Positions 17,306 through 25,716 of a stretch of DNA of 64,000 nt are shown in pieces. The notes beneath the pieces are model-generated. The model was not told the origin of the DNA, did not search any database, and saw nothing but the letters and a program-made list of their open reading frames with translations. Position 1 is the first letter of the stretch; every line of letters begins with the position of its first letter. The translations under genes and the position numbers were made by a program. This DNA is from AP-15 sp963737145. GTDB taxonomy: Bacteria > Pseudomonadota > Alphaproteobacteria > ATCC43930 > CGMCC-115725. The stretch lies in NCBI GenBank assembly GCA_963737145.1, contig CAVTRO010000004.1, positions 372,001 to 436,000 on the forward strand. The letters are read 5' to 3'.

Positions 17306-17350
17306 ATGGTTTTCATCGCGCAAACATCGACTTGGTGGTGGCCCGTCTAA
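17306..17350 (+). CDS. trpL: trp leader peptide (14 aa, three consecutive Trp)
   Basis: ATG at 17306 opens a 14-codon frame, MVFIAQTSTWWWPV, with three tandem TGG codons at 17333-17341 and a TAA at 17348. Three Trp in 14 residues directly upstream of trpEG, overlapping alternative RNA hairpins, is the signature of a transcription-attenuation leader. Ribosome stalling at these codons when charged tRNA-Trp is low frees the antiterminator. A plausible -35 (TTGACC at 17262) lies upstream. Too short for usual ORF callers but very well supported by context. Confidence 0.93.
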   Translation: MVFIAQTSTWWWPV

Positions 17351-17405
17351 ACTAGGCGGCCATCTCCTTATTCCAGTGAGGCCGCCCAGGGAGCACCGGG
17401 CGGCC
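17339..17405 (+). promoter_or_regulatory. trp attenuator (1:2, 2:3 and 3:4 hairpins)
   Basis: All three competing pairings can be read. Segment 1 TGGCC (17339-17343, within the last Trp codon region) pairs with segment 2 GGCCA (17358-17362). Segment 2 GGCGGCC (17355-17361) pairs with segment 3 GGCCGCC (17380-17386), the antiterminator. Segment 3 GGCCGCCC (17380-17387) pairs with segment 4 GGGCGGCC (17398-17405), the terminator. After the last stem only two Ts follow (TTCGC), so the usual U-run is missing; release may need Rho or another factor, or control may be on translation. Confidence 0.9.
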
Positions 17406-17461
17406 TTCGCAATTCAGCGCGAACCTCCCGGCCCCGGGGCAATCCCACCAGAGGGATCCCC

Positions 17462-19618
17462 ATGAAGCTCAAAACCTACTTAACGAACGGCGGCATCCGC
17501 GTCACGCGGGAGACCCGCAACCATGACTATCAGCCGGCCGACACCGCGTTGGCCCGATCGCTCGACGAGCGGCGCGGGGTGTTGTTTTCGTCGAGCTTCG
17601 AGTTTCCCGGCCGTTACACGCGCTGGGATATGGGGTTTGTCGACCCGCCGCTGGTCTTCACTGCGCGCGGACGCCGGTTCTCGATCGATGCACTGAACGA
17701 ACGCGGCCGAGTTCTGTTGGACCCGGTTGCGGAGAGCCTCGCGGGCTTGGCCGCAACTCGCGTCGAACGGGTCGGGCCTGATCGGATGTTGGGCGAGATC
17801 GAGGAGAGCGAGCAGCGCTTCCCGGAAGAGAGCCGCAGCCGGCAGCCCTCGGTGTTCTCGGTTCTGCGCGCGTTGATCGATCTGTTCGGCAGCGCCGAAG
17901 ACCAGCACCTCGGCCTTTACGGCGCCTTCGGCTACGATCTGGTGTTCCAGTTCGAGCCGATGCCGCTGCGCCTGCCGCGGCCCGAGGACCAACGTGATCT
18001 CGTCCTCTATCTGCCCGACGAGATCCTGGTGGTCGACCATATGCGGCAGATCTCGGAGACCCACCGGTACGAATTCGATATAGCCGGGATATCGACCAGC
18101 GGATTGCCGCGAGCGACGGGCCGCGCCCCTTATCGCCTGGACCAAGCGCCGGCCGACCGCCCGCTCGACAGCGATCATGAGCCGGGCGAATACCCCGCGC
18201 TCGTCGAGCGCGCCAAGGAGGCTTTCGTGCGGGGCGATCTCTTCGAGGTGGTCTGCGGACAATTGCTCGCCGACTGTTGCGCGGAACAGCCGAGCGTCGT
18301 CTTTCACCGGCTGCGCCAGGCCAATCCGGCCCCCTACGGTGCCCTGATCAATCTCGGTGAGGGCGAGTTTCTGGTCTCCGCGTCGCCCGAAATGTATGTC
18401 CGCGTCGACGGGCGGCGGATCGAAACCTGCCCGATCAGCGGCACGATCGCGCGCGGCCGCGACCCGGTCGAGGACGCTGCGCGCATCCGGGAATTGCTCA
18501 ATTCCGCGAAGGACGAGAGCGAGCTGACGATGTGCACGGATGTGGACCGGAACGATAAGTCGCGGGTCTGCCTGCCGGGTACCGTGCGAGTCATTGGGCG
18601 CCGCCAAATCGAGCTCTATTCGCGGCTGATCCACACTGTCGATCACGTTGAGGGCGTATTGCGCGAGGAGTTCGACGCGCTCGACGGGTTCTTGAGCCAC
18701 GCCTGGGCGGTGACGGTCACGGGCGCGCCCAAGCGCTGGGCGATCCGGTTTATCGAAGAGGAGGAGCGCTCGTCGCGCCGCTGGTATGGCGGCGCCATCG
18801 GCCGGGTGACGTTCGACGGCAACATGAACACCGGCCTCACGCTGCGCACGATCCGCATGAAGGACGGCGTTGCCGAAGTCCGCGCCGGGGCGACGTTGCT
18901 TTACGACAGCGACCCGGAGGCGGAGGAAGCCGAGACCCGCCTGAAGGCGGCCGCGATGTTCACCGCGATCCGCGGCACGAAGGCAGCGCCCGCCACCCGG
19001 GCGGCGACGGCGGCCGAAATCGGCAAGGGTCGCCGGGTGCTGCTGATCGACCACGAAGATTTTTTTGTGCACACCTTGGCCAATTACATCCGCACCACCG
19101 GCGCCGAGGTCGTGACGATGCGCTCCGAACTGGCTCGCGCCGAATTGCGGGCCGGCGGCAGTCACAATCTCGTCGTCCTGTCGCCGGGACCGGGCCGGCC
19201 CTCCGATTTCGCAATGGCCGAGACCCTCGATCTCACGCTCCAACGCCATCTGCCGGTGTTCGGGGTCTGCCTCGGCCTGCAGGGGATCGTCGAGTATTTC
19301 GGCGGCTCGCTAGCGGTGCTCGACCCGCCGATGCACGGCAAGCCCTCACCGGTCCGCGTGCACGGCGGCCGGATATTGTGCGGCCTGCCGAGCCAGTTCA
19401 TCGTCGGGAGGTATCATTCACTGCACGCGCTGCGCAGCACCTTGCCGCCGGAGCTTTCGGTCACCGCCGAAACCGAGGACGGCGTCGTGATGGCGGTGGA
19501 ACATCCGCATCTGCCGATCGCCGCGGTGCAGTTTCATCCGGAATCGGTGATGACATTGCGCGATGAAATCGGCATGCCCATCATCGCCTCTGTGATGGCC
19601 AGCCTTGCCCGCGTCTAA
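17462..19618 (+). CDS. trpEG: Anthranilate synthase, fused component I and II (TrpE-TrpG)
   Basis: Makes anthranilate from chorismate and glutamine, first committed step of tryptophan synthesis. The 718-residue protein carries a chorismate-binding TrpE domain (residues about 1-510; CPISGTIARG, DLFEVVCGQ and the GAPK and YGGAIG blocks near the end) joined to a class I glutamine amidotransferase (about 525-718) with nucleophile C603 in FGVCLGLQG and H692/E694 in QFHPES. Single-chain TrpEG is typical of rhizobia, Azospirillum and relatives. The ATG at 17462 has AGAGGGA just upstream. Regulated by the attenuator in front; other trp genes are not nearby. Confidence 0.95.
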   Translation: MKLKTYLTNGGIRVTRETRNHDYQPADTALARSLDERRGVLFSSSFEFPGRYTRWDMGFVDPPLVFTARGRRFSIDALNERGRVLLDPVAESLAGLAATRVERVGPDRMLGEIEESEQRFPEESRSRQPSVFSVLRALIDLFGSAEDQHLGLYGAFGYDLVFQFEPMPLRLPRPEDQRDLVLYLPDEILVVDHMRQISETHRYEFDIAGISTSGLPRATGRAPYRLDQAPADRPLDSDHEPGEYPALVERAKEAFVRGDLFEVVCGQLLADCCAEQPSVVFHRLRQANPAPYGALINLGEGEFLVSASPEMYVRVDGRRIETCPISGTIARGRDPVEDAARIRELLNSAKDESELTMCTDVDRNDKSRVCLPGTVRVIGRRQIELYSRLIHTVDHVEGVLREEFDALDGFLSHAWAVTVTGAPKRWAIRFIEEEERSSRRWYGGAIGRVTFDGNMNTGLTLRTIRMKDGVAEVRAGATLLYDSDPEAEEAETRLKAAAMFTAIRGTKAAPATRAATAAEIGKGRRVLLIDHEDFFVHTLANYIRTTGAEVVTMRSELARAELRAGGSHNLVVLSPGPGRPSDFAMAETLDLTLQRHLPVFGVCLGLQGIVEYFGGSLAVLDPPMHGKPSPVRVHGGRILCGLPSQFIVGRYHSLHALRSTLPPELSVTAETEDGVVMAVEHPHLPIAAVQFHPESVMTLRDEIGMPIIASVMASLARV

Positions 19619-19640
19619 TTCTACGTCATGCCGATGATTG

Positions 19641-19671
19641 CCCTCTCCGCCCTTCAGGGGGGAGAGGGAGA
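19641..19671. repeat. Dispersed palindromic repeat, copy 2
   Basis: The 31 bases are identical to the palindrome at 14286-14316 (8-bp CCCTCTCC/GGAGAGGG stem with an inner CCC-TTCA-GGG). It sits 23 bases after the trpEG stop and 10 bases before the stop of the convergent lactonase-like gene, so it probably acts as a two-way terminator, although no T-run follows on the plus strand. Two identical copies in intergenic space within 5 kb suggest a multi-copy intergenic element of this genome. Confidence 0.7.
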
Positions 19672-19680
19672 TTGCTCCAA

Positions 19681-20707
19681 CTACCCACCGACGGCGCCCT
19701 GCGTCTCGACGTAGACCGAATAGACCGACTGGCTCGCCGCCATGAAGAGCCGGTTACGTTTACGGCCGCCAAAACACACATTGGCGCAGCTCGGGCAGCA
19801 TGATGCGGCCGATCATTTTGCCGTCGGGCGCAAACACCGCGACCCCGTCTTCTGCCTCGCCGCCGGACCATCCGCACCACAGATTGCCGTCGACGTCGAC
19901 CCGCATTCCATCAGAGCCGCCCGGCTCGGCGCTGTTGAACTCGCGTCGATTGGCGGTCGCGGTGCCGTTGTCTACGACATCATAGACTTGGATCGTACGC
20001 TGCCCCGGACCGGGCGTGTCGATCACGTAGAGCAGTCTCTCGTCGGGCGAGAAGGCCAGCCCGTTGGGCCGCCTCATGTCGCCGACCGCAATCGTCATCT
20101 GTCCCGTCGCCGGATCGAGCCGGTAGACGCGGAACGGCAATTCCTGCGGCAGTGTGTGGCCCAGATAGTTGCCGCGCGTGCCGGCGCCGTTATCGCTGAA
20201 CCAGATCGAGTTATCGGATTTGACAACGACGTCGTTTGGTCCCGTCAGCCGCTTCCCGTCGAAGCTGTGGGCCAGCACGGTGGTCGTGCCGTCATATTCG
20301 GTGCGGGTCAGATGCTGGGTGTCGTGCTCGCAGGTGATGAGGCGCCCTTGGCGGTCCCGCGTGTTGCCGTTGGCGTAATTCGACGGCTTGCGGAAGACGC
20401 TGATCGCGCCGGTTTCTTCCTCCCATTTCATGATCCGGTCGTTGGGGATGTCGCTCCACAATAGAAAGCGCCCGTCGCCGAACCACACCGGCCCCTCGTT
20501 GAAGCGGCAGCCCCCGGCGATGCGCTCGACCGCGGCATTGCCGAGTATCAGGCTCTGAAAGCGCGGATCGAGCACCTTGAAGCTCGGGTCCGGATAGCGG
20601 ATCGGCGCTACGGCATCGGCATGCAGCAAATCGACCCCCATGGTTAGTTCGGCCGTCGCGGCGGCGGCGGCAATCATCAGCGAGCGTCTTCCGAGCATCA
20701 CGTCCAA
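19681..20707 (-). pseudogene. SMP-30/gluconolactonase-like protein, frameshifted near the C-terminus
   Basis: A beta-propeller lactonase-like protein. The N-terminus has a twin-arginine-like signal (LGRRSLMIAAAAA). Then come GGCRFNEGPVWFGDGRFLLWSDI, NDVVVKSDNSIWFSD, RRPNGLAFSPDERLLYV and GNLWCGWSGGEAEDGV, all SMP-30/gluconolactonase blocks including the metal-binding Glu and Asn/Asp positions. The main frame stops at 19760, but another frame continues with CANVCFGGRKRNRLFMAASQ to a stop at 19681, the usual family ending. The shift lies at about 19795, best explained by loss of two bases. Only about 25 residues are affected. Starts 10 bases after the 2-hydroxyacid dehydrogenase stop, in the same operon. 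Confidence 0.85.
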
Positions 20708-20716
20708 TCCCCCGAA

Positions 20717-21760
20717 TCAGGAGTTCGGACCGCGCTCCATCGACACCGGCTGCCAACGCCGCAGGTTCGTATTTGCGAGCACCGACGGGTTGACGCAGGA
20801 CATCGGCCATTTGCCGCCCAGCACGAGCGACAGTTCGAGACCGACGCGCCGGCGCCGGGCCGGGTCGAAGCGGGCGGAGGCCGACGCGACATGCGCGGTC
20901 AGGATGACGTTGTCCATCTTGAGGAGCGGGTTGTTGTCGCCCGGCGGCTCCTGTTCGAGCACGTCGAGCCCGGCGCCGGCGATCCAGCCTTCGTCGAGCG
21001 CCTTGATCAGCGCGGCTTCGTCGGTCGTCGGCCCGCGGCCGGTCGAGATGTAGAGCGCCGTCTTTTTCATCTGCCGGAAATGCTCCTCGCGCAGCAGCCG
21101 GTTGGCGCTCTCGGTCGCCGGCGCGTGCATCGAGATGATGTCGGAGCGTTGCAACAGTTCGGGCAGGCTGACCGGCTCGACGCCGTGTCCGATCGCCACC
21201 AGTTCCTCGATGAACGGGTCGTAGGCGATGACGTGCACGCCGAACGGCTTCGCCCGCGCCGCGACCGCACGCGCCACGTGGCCGAATGAAACGAGCCCGA
21301 GGGTGAGGCCCATCAGGCGCGGGATCTTCGACAGCATCGGCCGGCCCTCGGCCCAGCGCCCCTCGCGCACCATCCTATCCTGCACGATGAGCCGCCGGAA
21401 GCTCGCGAGGATCAACGTCATCGCATGGTCGGCGACCTCGTCGATGAAGGTGTCGGGGCAATTGGTGACCGGAATGCCCTTTTGGGTCGCCGCCTCGACA
21501 TCGACCGAGTTGACGCCGACGCTGCCGAGCGCGATGATCTTGCAGCGGTCGAGACCCTCGATCATCCGCTTGGTGATCCGCCGCCCCTTGGCGTAAAGCG
21601 CGTCGGCCTCGCTCGCGGCGCTGACGAATTCGTCCTCGGACCCCGGGCGGACCTCGAAGATCTCCGCGTCAATGGGCGTCAACGCCTCCATTTCATATCC
21701 GTAATCGCCGGCGGTCGTGAAGCTGGCGCCGGTCGGCGTCGCGATCCTGAATTTGGCCAA
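20717..21760 (-). CDS. D-isomer-specific 2-hydroxyacid dehydrogenase
   Basis: NAD-dependent oxidoreductase of 347 residues, related to phosphoglycerate dehydrogenase and CtBP-type enzymes. It has the substrate-domain block NCPDTFIDEVADHAMTL, the cofactor-binding turn LGLVSFGHVARAVAARAK (the last Gly of the usual GxGxxG is replaced by H-V-A context), YDPF for the acidic NAD+ ribose contact, STGRGPTTDEAAL with the catalytic Arg region, and AGLDVLEQEPP with the Glu. The catalytic His is in LTAHVASAS. Sits between an efflux pair upstream and a lactonase-like gene downstream in one minus-strand operon. Substrate unknown. Confidence 0.9.
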   Translation of the reverse strand: MAKFRIATPTGASFTTAGDYGYEMEALTPIDAEIFEVRPGSEDEFVSAASEADALYAKGRRITKRMIEGLDRCKIIALGSVGVNSVDVEAATQKGIPVTNCPDTFIDEVADHAMTLILASFRRLIVQDRMVREGRWAEGRPMLSKIPRLMGLTLGLVSFGHVARAVAARAKPFGVHVIAYDPFIEELVAIGHGVEPVSLPELLQRSDIISMHAPATESANRLLREEHFRQMKKTALYISTGRGPTTDEAALIKALDEGWIAGAGLDVLEQEPPGDNNPLLKMDNVILTAHVASASARFDPARRRRVGLELSLVLGGKWPMSCVNPSVLANTNLRRWQPVSMERGPNS

Positions 21761-21817
21761 GTTTCCCTCCGTTGCGCGAGTTCGATGCCCGGATCACACC
21801 GTCGCCGGGGCGGGTTG

Positions 21818-22957
21818 TCAATCGCCGCCGGCTGGGGGCGCCGCCGGCTGAGGTATCGGGACTAGCGAAAGGATGAGTGTGATCACAAACAAGACAGAGA
21901 GCCCGGCCATCACCCCGACCAAGCGCTCCAAGCCGGGGCTGATCGAAAGTGGCGGACCTTGGCTCTGGACCATGCTCATCACAAACGCAAACATTGCCTG
22001 CGTCCCGACATAGCTGATCCCCATGGTTCCGGTCTGGATTTGCGAGCAGAGCCAGACCCCAATGACCAAGAGCAGCGTCCAGAGCACGAAATCGCTGCCG
22101 ACGACGGCGAGACAGGCGAGGCCCAACAGCGCGCCGAGCAGACAGCCGATGACGCGATGGGCAGAGCGCTGCACGATTACGCCGGTGTCGGCTTCGAGGA
22201 TCACCGTTATCGGGACCGACATGACCATAACTGCGGTGAGCCCGATCGTGACCGGGCTTACCGGCGCCAGCCAGTTCGCCAGCGCCGGCAGCAGCATCAC
22301 CGTGAGCGCGATGCGGCAAGCATGCATCATCAATGGCCACTTGCCGTCCAGCCAATGCTGGAACTCGGACCCCCAGCGGCGGCGCCAGAACGCCAGCGGC
22401 GGCGGGCTGAGCCGGCCGGCTGCAGGAGGAGCCCCGGCATCGGCCGGCGCCGGCATCAGGCCGCAGACGAGCAGCGATGCCGCGGTTCCGGTCACAACAT
22501 CGGCGACGCGGTCGACAGCGAGCGTAAATGCTCCCTGGGGCTGGGTGAACCCTATCAGCATGATCAGGTTCGCGGTAACGGCGCCGATCAGCCAGCCGTA
22601 GCTGAAGCGCGCGATCGCGAACCCGAAATACCCGATGAATGCCACGGTAAAGAGGCAAAGGCAGAACGGCAGCGGCTGGTACACGAACAGTCCGAGCACG
22701 ACGACGGCAATGACGGCGCCGACGATACTGCCCGCGACCCGCATGAGGCCACGCGACAAGGCGACCGCAAGCGAGGCGCGGGTCACCTGGAAGGCACTGA
22801 TCCCCGCCCACCAGGGATTGTCCGAATGCAGTGCCAGCGCGGCCAGCACGGCGAGCGTGACCGACAACGCAGCCTCCAGCGCTTCGAGGCCGCGCGGGCC
22901 GCGAAATGCCAGCAGGCGCAGCTCGGACGCGAGCGCGCTCGGGATCTCGCGAAGCAT
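21818..22957 (-). CDS. FUSC-family inner-membrane protein (aromatic acid exporter AaeB/YccS-like)
   Basis: A 379-residue integral membrane protein with two blocks of hydrophobic helices (residues about 30-165 and 235-370) separated by a soluble Pro-rich loop, the usual FUSC layout. Recognisable blocks are NPWWAGISAFQVTRASLA, GRVAGSIVGA-like MRVAGSIVGAVIA and RSAHRVIGCLLGALLG. The start at 22957 begins right at the first conserved helix; the frame remains open upstream to 23383 inside the HlyD gene without similarity. It lies 8 bases downstream of an HlyD-family gene, the normal partner. Together they likely export aromatic or other organic acids. Confidence 0.88.
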   Translation of the reverse strand: MLREIPSALASELRLLAFRGPRGLEALEAALSVTLAVLAALALHSDNPWWAGISAFQVTRASLAVALSRGLMRVAGSIVGAVIAVVVLGLFVYQPLPFCLCLFTVAFIGYFGFAIARFSYGWLIGAVTANLIMLIGFTQPQGAFTLAVDRVADVVTGTAASLLVCGLMPAPADAGAPPAAGRLSPPPLAFWRRRWGSEFQHWLDGKWPLMMHACRIALTVMLLPALANWLAPVSPVTIGLTAVMVMSVPITVILEADTGVIVQRSAHRVIGCLLGALLGLACLAVVGSDFVLWTLLLVIGVWLCSQIQTGTMGISYVGTQAMFAFVMSMVQSQGPPLSISPGLERLVGVMAGLSVLFVITLILSLVPIPQPAAPPAGGD

Positions 22958-22965
22958 TACCGGTC

Positions 22966-24090
22966 TCAGTAAAAGACGAACGCGCGCGCATCGGAGCCCA
23001 TATGCAGAACGACATCCGGACTTAGATCCCGCATGACCAATGTCACCGGAAAGCGCCGCTCCAAGCGGATCCAGTCCGTGGTCGGCTCTACGTACGGCAG
23101 CAGCTTGCGCTCCGTCTGCTCGCGGCTGATCCCGCGGGCAATGCCTTGGATCTCCGCGCGATGAAAATGCCACGGGTAGGCGTCGAGCCAGACCCAGGCA
23201 GTGTGGCCTACACCCATATGGCGGATCAGGCTTTCCTTGTAATTGGCGTAAATCCGCCAGGCATGTGCGTCGACTAAGCCAATCAAAGGGGTGTTCGCCA
23301 CCGCCTGATCGCCGACCCGCAACGTGAGTTGGGTGATGGTGCCGTCGGTGGGCGCCAACAGCTTCGTCTGATCGAGCTGCCATTGCAAATACGCGATTTC
23401 GGTAGTGATCGCCGAGACGGTTGCCTGATGCAGAGCCAGCGTCTGCTGCGCCTTTGCGATTGCGGCTTCGGCGTCGGCCACTGCCGCCTTCGCTTCCTGT
23501 TCCTTCGCAGTCAGGGTATCGAGGCCCTGGCGGGAATAAAATCCTGAGGCGGTGATCGGCGTCGCCCGACGCACGTTGTCGCTCGCCAGCCGCTCCTTCG
23601 CCGCCTCGTCATCGCGCTTGGCCTGCGCGGCGGCAATGACGTCGCGATCGACGGCGAGTTGCGCCTCGGCCTCGGCTTTCTTCGCCTGCTTTTGGTTCAA
23701 CGCCAGCTGAAACGGCGTCGGGTCGATCGTCGCAAGCAAATCGCCCTTCTTCACCGTCTGGTTATCGACAATGTTCAGGCTGATGATCCGCCCGCTGACG
23801 TAAGGCGCGACGCTGACCAGATCGGAGGTTACATAGGCGTCGTTGGTATAGGCAAAGACATAGCTGGAGCCCCAGTACGCCCCAAGTGCCAGCACGAGGG
23901 CGAAAAGTGTCAGCAGCACGCGCCGACGATAACCACCGAGCCTCGTGTCCTGCGGCTTCGCCGCCGTCTCAGGCGGCCGCTCGCCGGCTTTCCCATGTGC
24001 CGGCGCGGGCTCCGCGAGATCGACCTCGGCCGGAGGTGGCGGCGCTCGTGCCACCTCCCGTAGGTGGATTGTCGTGTCCTGGTCCGTCAT
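22966..24090 (-). CDS. HlyD-family secretion protein / membrane fusion protein (EmrA/AaeA-like)
   Basis: Periplasmic adaptor of 374 residues. A Pro-rich cytoplasmic start leads to one TM helix (about residues 52-72). The barrel-lipoyl block VAPYVSGRIISLNIVDNQTVKKGDLL follows, then a long coiled-coil hairpin (residues about 120-235, rich in Ala/Glu/Lys) and the second lipoyl half LAPTDGTITQLTLRVGDQ. It pairs with the FUSC gene immediately downstream. First gene of the operon HlyD, FUSC, 2-hydroxyacid dehydrogenase, lactonase-like. The 145 bases upstream hold no other gene. Confidence 0.9.
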   Translation of the reverse strand: MTDQDTTIHLREVARAPPPPAEVDLAEPAPAHGKAGERPPETAAKPQDTRLGGYRRRVLLTLFALVLALGAYWGSSYVFAYTNDAYVTSDLVSVAPYVSGRIISLNIVDNQTVKKGDLLATIDPTPFQLALNQKQAKKAEAEAQLAVDRDVIAAAQAKRDDEAAKERLASDNVRRATPITASGFYSRQGLDTLTAKEQEAKAAVADAEAAIAKAQQTLALHQATVSAITTEIAYLQWQLDQTKLLAPTDGTITQLTLRVGDQAVANTPLIGLVDAHAWRIYANYKESLIRHMGVGHTAWVWLDAYPWHFHRAEIQGIARGISREQTERKLLPYVEPTTDWIRLERRFPVTLVMRDLSPDVVLHMGSDARAFVFY

Positions 24091-24235
24091 AACCTAAGTC
24101 GCTGGCACAGTGAAAGGGTCCCCCGGGGAGAGGTAATAATACAGACGGTCAAGTCGCCGCGCCACGGTCATTCGCTTGCTGAAATCGCCTGTTATTTCTA
24201 TTCTGTGGGGCCGTTGAAACCGGGAGCCAAGGCGA

Positions 24236-24652
24236 TCAGGGAGCCGTCCTGGGCCGGTCGTTTGTCGGATACCGGGGCAGATGGTCGGCGCTCTCGAACC
24301 AGGCGATCCGGCTATCGGTCCAAACGTGCATCGTTGGCGGAATGGCCTCCGGATTGTCCAGGCTGCCGATGCTGATATCGACGAGCCGGGGGTTGTCGGC
24401 TTCGCGCCATGTTAGCGGCGTGCCGCAGCTGCCGCAGAAATGGCGGAACGCTTTTGCCGAGGAACGATAGGCGACGGGATTGCCCTTCGTCACCGCAAAG
24501 GCGTCGAGCGGCACCGTCAGCCAGGCAATCACCGGGGCGCCATGCGCCCGCTGGCACATTCGGCAATGGCAGTACTGCGCCTCGACGGGCACGGCGGTAA
24601 TGCGGTAGCGTGTGTCGCCGCACAAGCAGCCGCCGGTAAGATCTTTTCCCAC
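24236..24652 (-). CDS. GFA family protein (glutathione-dependent formaldehyde-activating enzyme/centromere protein V fold)
   Basis: A 138-residue zinc protein. The seven-Cys GFA pattern is complete: GGCLCGDTRY, QYCHCRMCQRAHGAP and HFCGSCGTPL. The C-terminal IGSLDNPEAIPPTMHVWTDSRIAWF block is typical. Despite the family name most members have unknown substrates; they are often small glutathione- or thiol-dependent lyases. Starts 27 bases from the divergent DUF3096 gene. Confidence 0.92.
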   Translation of the reverse strand: MGKDLTGGCLCGDTRYRITAVPVEAQYCHCRMCQRAHGAPVIAWLTVPLDAFAVTKGNPVAYRSSAKAFRHFCGSCGTPLTWREADNPRLVDISIGSLDNPEAIPPTMHVWTDSRIAWFESADHLPRYPTNDRPRTAP

Positions 24653-24679
24653 AATTTGTCTCCGCTCAGGAGTCCACCA

Positions 24680-24838
24680 ATGTCACTTGACGTTCTCGTG
24701 ATCCAGCCGCTGGTCGCGCTGATCGCAGGAATACTGATCCTTCTTATACCGCGTATTCTCAATTACGTTGTCGCGATTTACCTGATCTTTATCGGTTTAG
24801 TCGGCCTCTGGCCCCGCCTGTTCCATATTCCGCATTGA
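24680..24838 (+). CDS. DUF3096 family small membrane protein
   Basis: A 52-residue protein made almost entirely of two hydrophobic helices (LVIQPLVALIAGILILLIP and LNYVVAIYLIFIGLVGLWP). The block IAGILILLIPRILNYVVAIYLI is the DUF3096 signature. ATG 24680 has AGGAG seven bases upstream. Its last 50 bases overlap the 3' end of the convergent methyltransferase gene, so coding sequence is shared on both strands. Function unknown. Confidence 0.88.
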   Translation: MSLDVLVIQPLVALIAGILILLIPRILNYVVAIYLIFIGLVGLWPRLFHIPH

Positions 24839-25655
24839 GGGCCTCCGGCGCCCAACCGGTCAGGAAGAGGATCTCGAAAGTGGCGGGAATGCGGCCATCG
24901 GGCAGGCCGAACTGCTCGGCATAGAGCAGAGTAGCGCGGGCAAGGGTGGCGCGGCGCAGCGTTGTGCGCCGGCGCGCGGTCAGCGCGTTGGTTTCTCCCA
25001 TACCGCGCAGATCGCGCATCAGCGCCAGAGCGTCGGGGTAGGTGACGGTGATCTTTTCGGCGTCGGCGACAGGCATTGCAAAGCCGGTGCGCAGCAGAAG
25101 GCCCGCCACATCGCCGAGCTCGGCAGCCGGCGATACGCGCGGGCTCGCCCCTCCTTCTTCGACCGACTCGGCCTCGATCAGCGCGGTGCGAAGCTCGGCG
25201 AGGGTCGAGCCGCCCAGCATTGCCGCGAGAAACAGGCCACCCGGTTTGAGGATACGGCGGATCTGAACGAGGGCGCCGGGCAGGTCGCCGGCCCAGTGCA
25301 ATTCCAGGATGCTGGCGACGAGGTCGAAGCTGCTGTCGCCAAACGGAAGAAGGTCGGGGTCGGCCGCGACCCGCATTCCGTTGAGCTGCGCCAGGAAGCC
25401 AGAGGACGGGTCGGCGCCTACCACCCGCTCGATCCCCGACCGGCCAGCCAGTGCGCGCGATAAAGGACCGTGGTGCACGCCGAGGTCGAGCGCCACGTGA
25501 AACTGTCGTGCGACATCTTCGAGGCGCTCGATCAATCGATCGGCGACCTCCCTATGCAGAAACTCGACGCCGCCCAAGCCTGCCGCACGATCGCGGTGGC
25601 GCCGCCGGGCGCGCCGATCGAACAGCATCAACGGGAGGTCGTCGGATCGGGCCAT
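24789..25655 (-). CDS. Class I SAM methyltransferase (NDUFAF5/BioC-like)
   Basis: A 288-residue protein starting MARSDDLPLMLFDRRARRRHRDRAA, the usual N-terminus of the NDUFAF5-like group next to comF in alphaproteobacteria. SAM motif I is degenerate: VALDLGVHHGPLSRAL. The post-motif block reads LPFGDSSFDLVASILELHWAGDLPGAL and RRILKPGGLFLAAM. In mitochondria NDUFAF5 hydroxylates an arginine of complex I rather than methylating; the bacterial role is unknown. ATG 25655 is preferred over 25751 because it matches this start. Divergent from comF. Confidence 0.88.
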   Translation of the reverse strand: MARSDDLPLMLFDRRARRRHRDRAAGLGGVEFLHREVADRLIERLEDVARQFHVALDLGVHHGPLSRALAGRSGIERVVGADPSSGFLAQLNGMRVAADPDLLPFGDSSFDLVASILELHWAGDLPGALVQIRRILKPGGLFLAAMLGGSTLAELRTALIEAESVEEGGASPRVSPAAELGDVAGLLLRTGFAMPVADAEKITVTYPDALALMRDLRGMGETNALTARRRTTLRRATLARATLLYAEQFGLPDGRIPATFEILFLTGWAPEALNAEYGTGGARGRLNR

Positions 25656-25716
25656 CGCGGCGAAAACCTGCGAGTCTGGGTTGACGAAAGCGCCCGGTAC
25701 CTGATCATGTGCATCG

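Noticed and set aside
17480..19249. 589-codon ORF on the minus strand
   Set aside because: Shadow of trpEG; Arg/Asp-rich with no recognisable domain.
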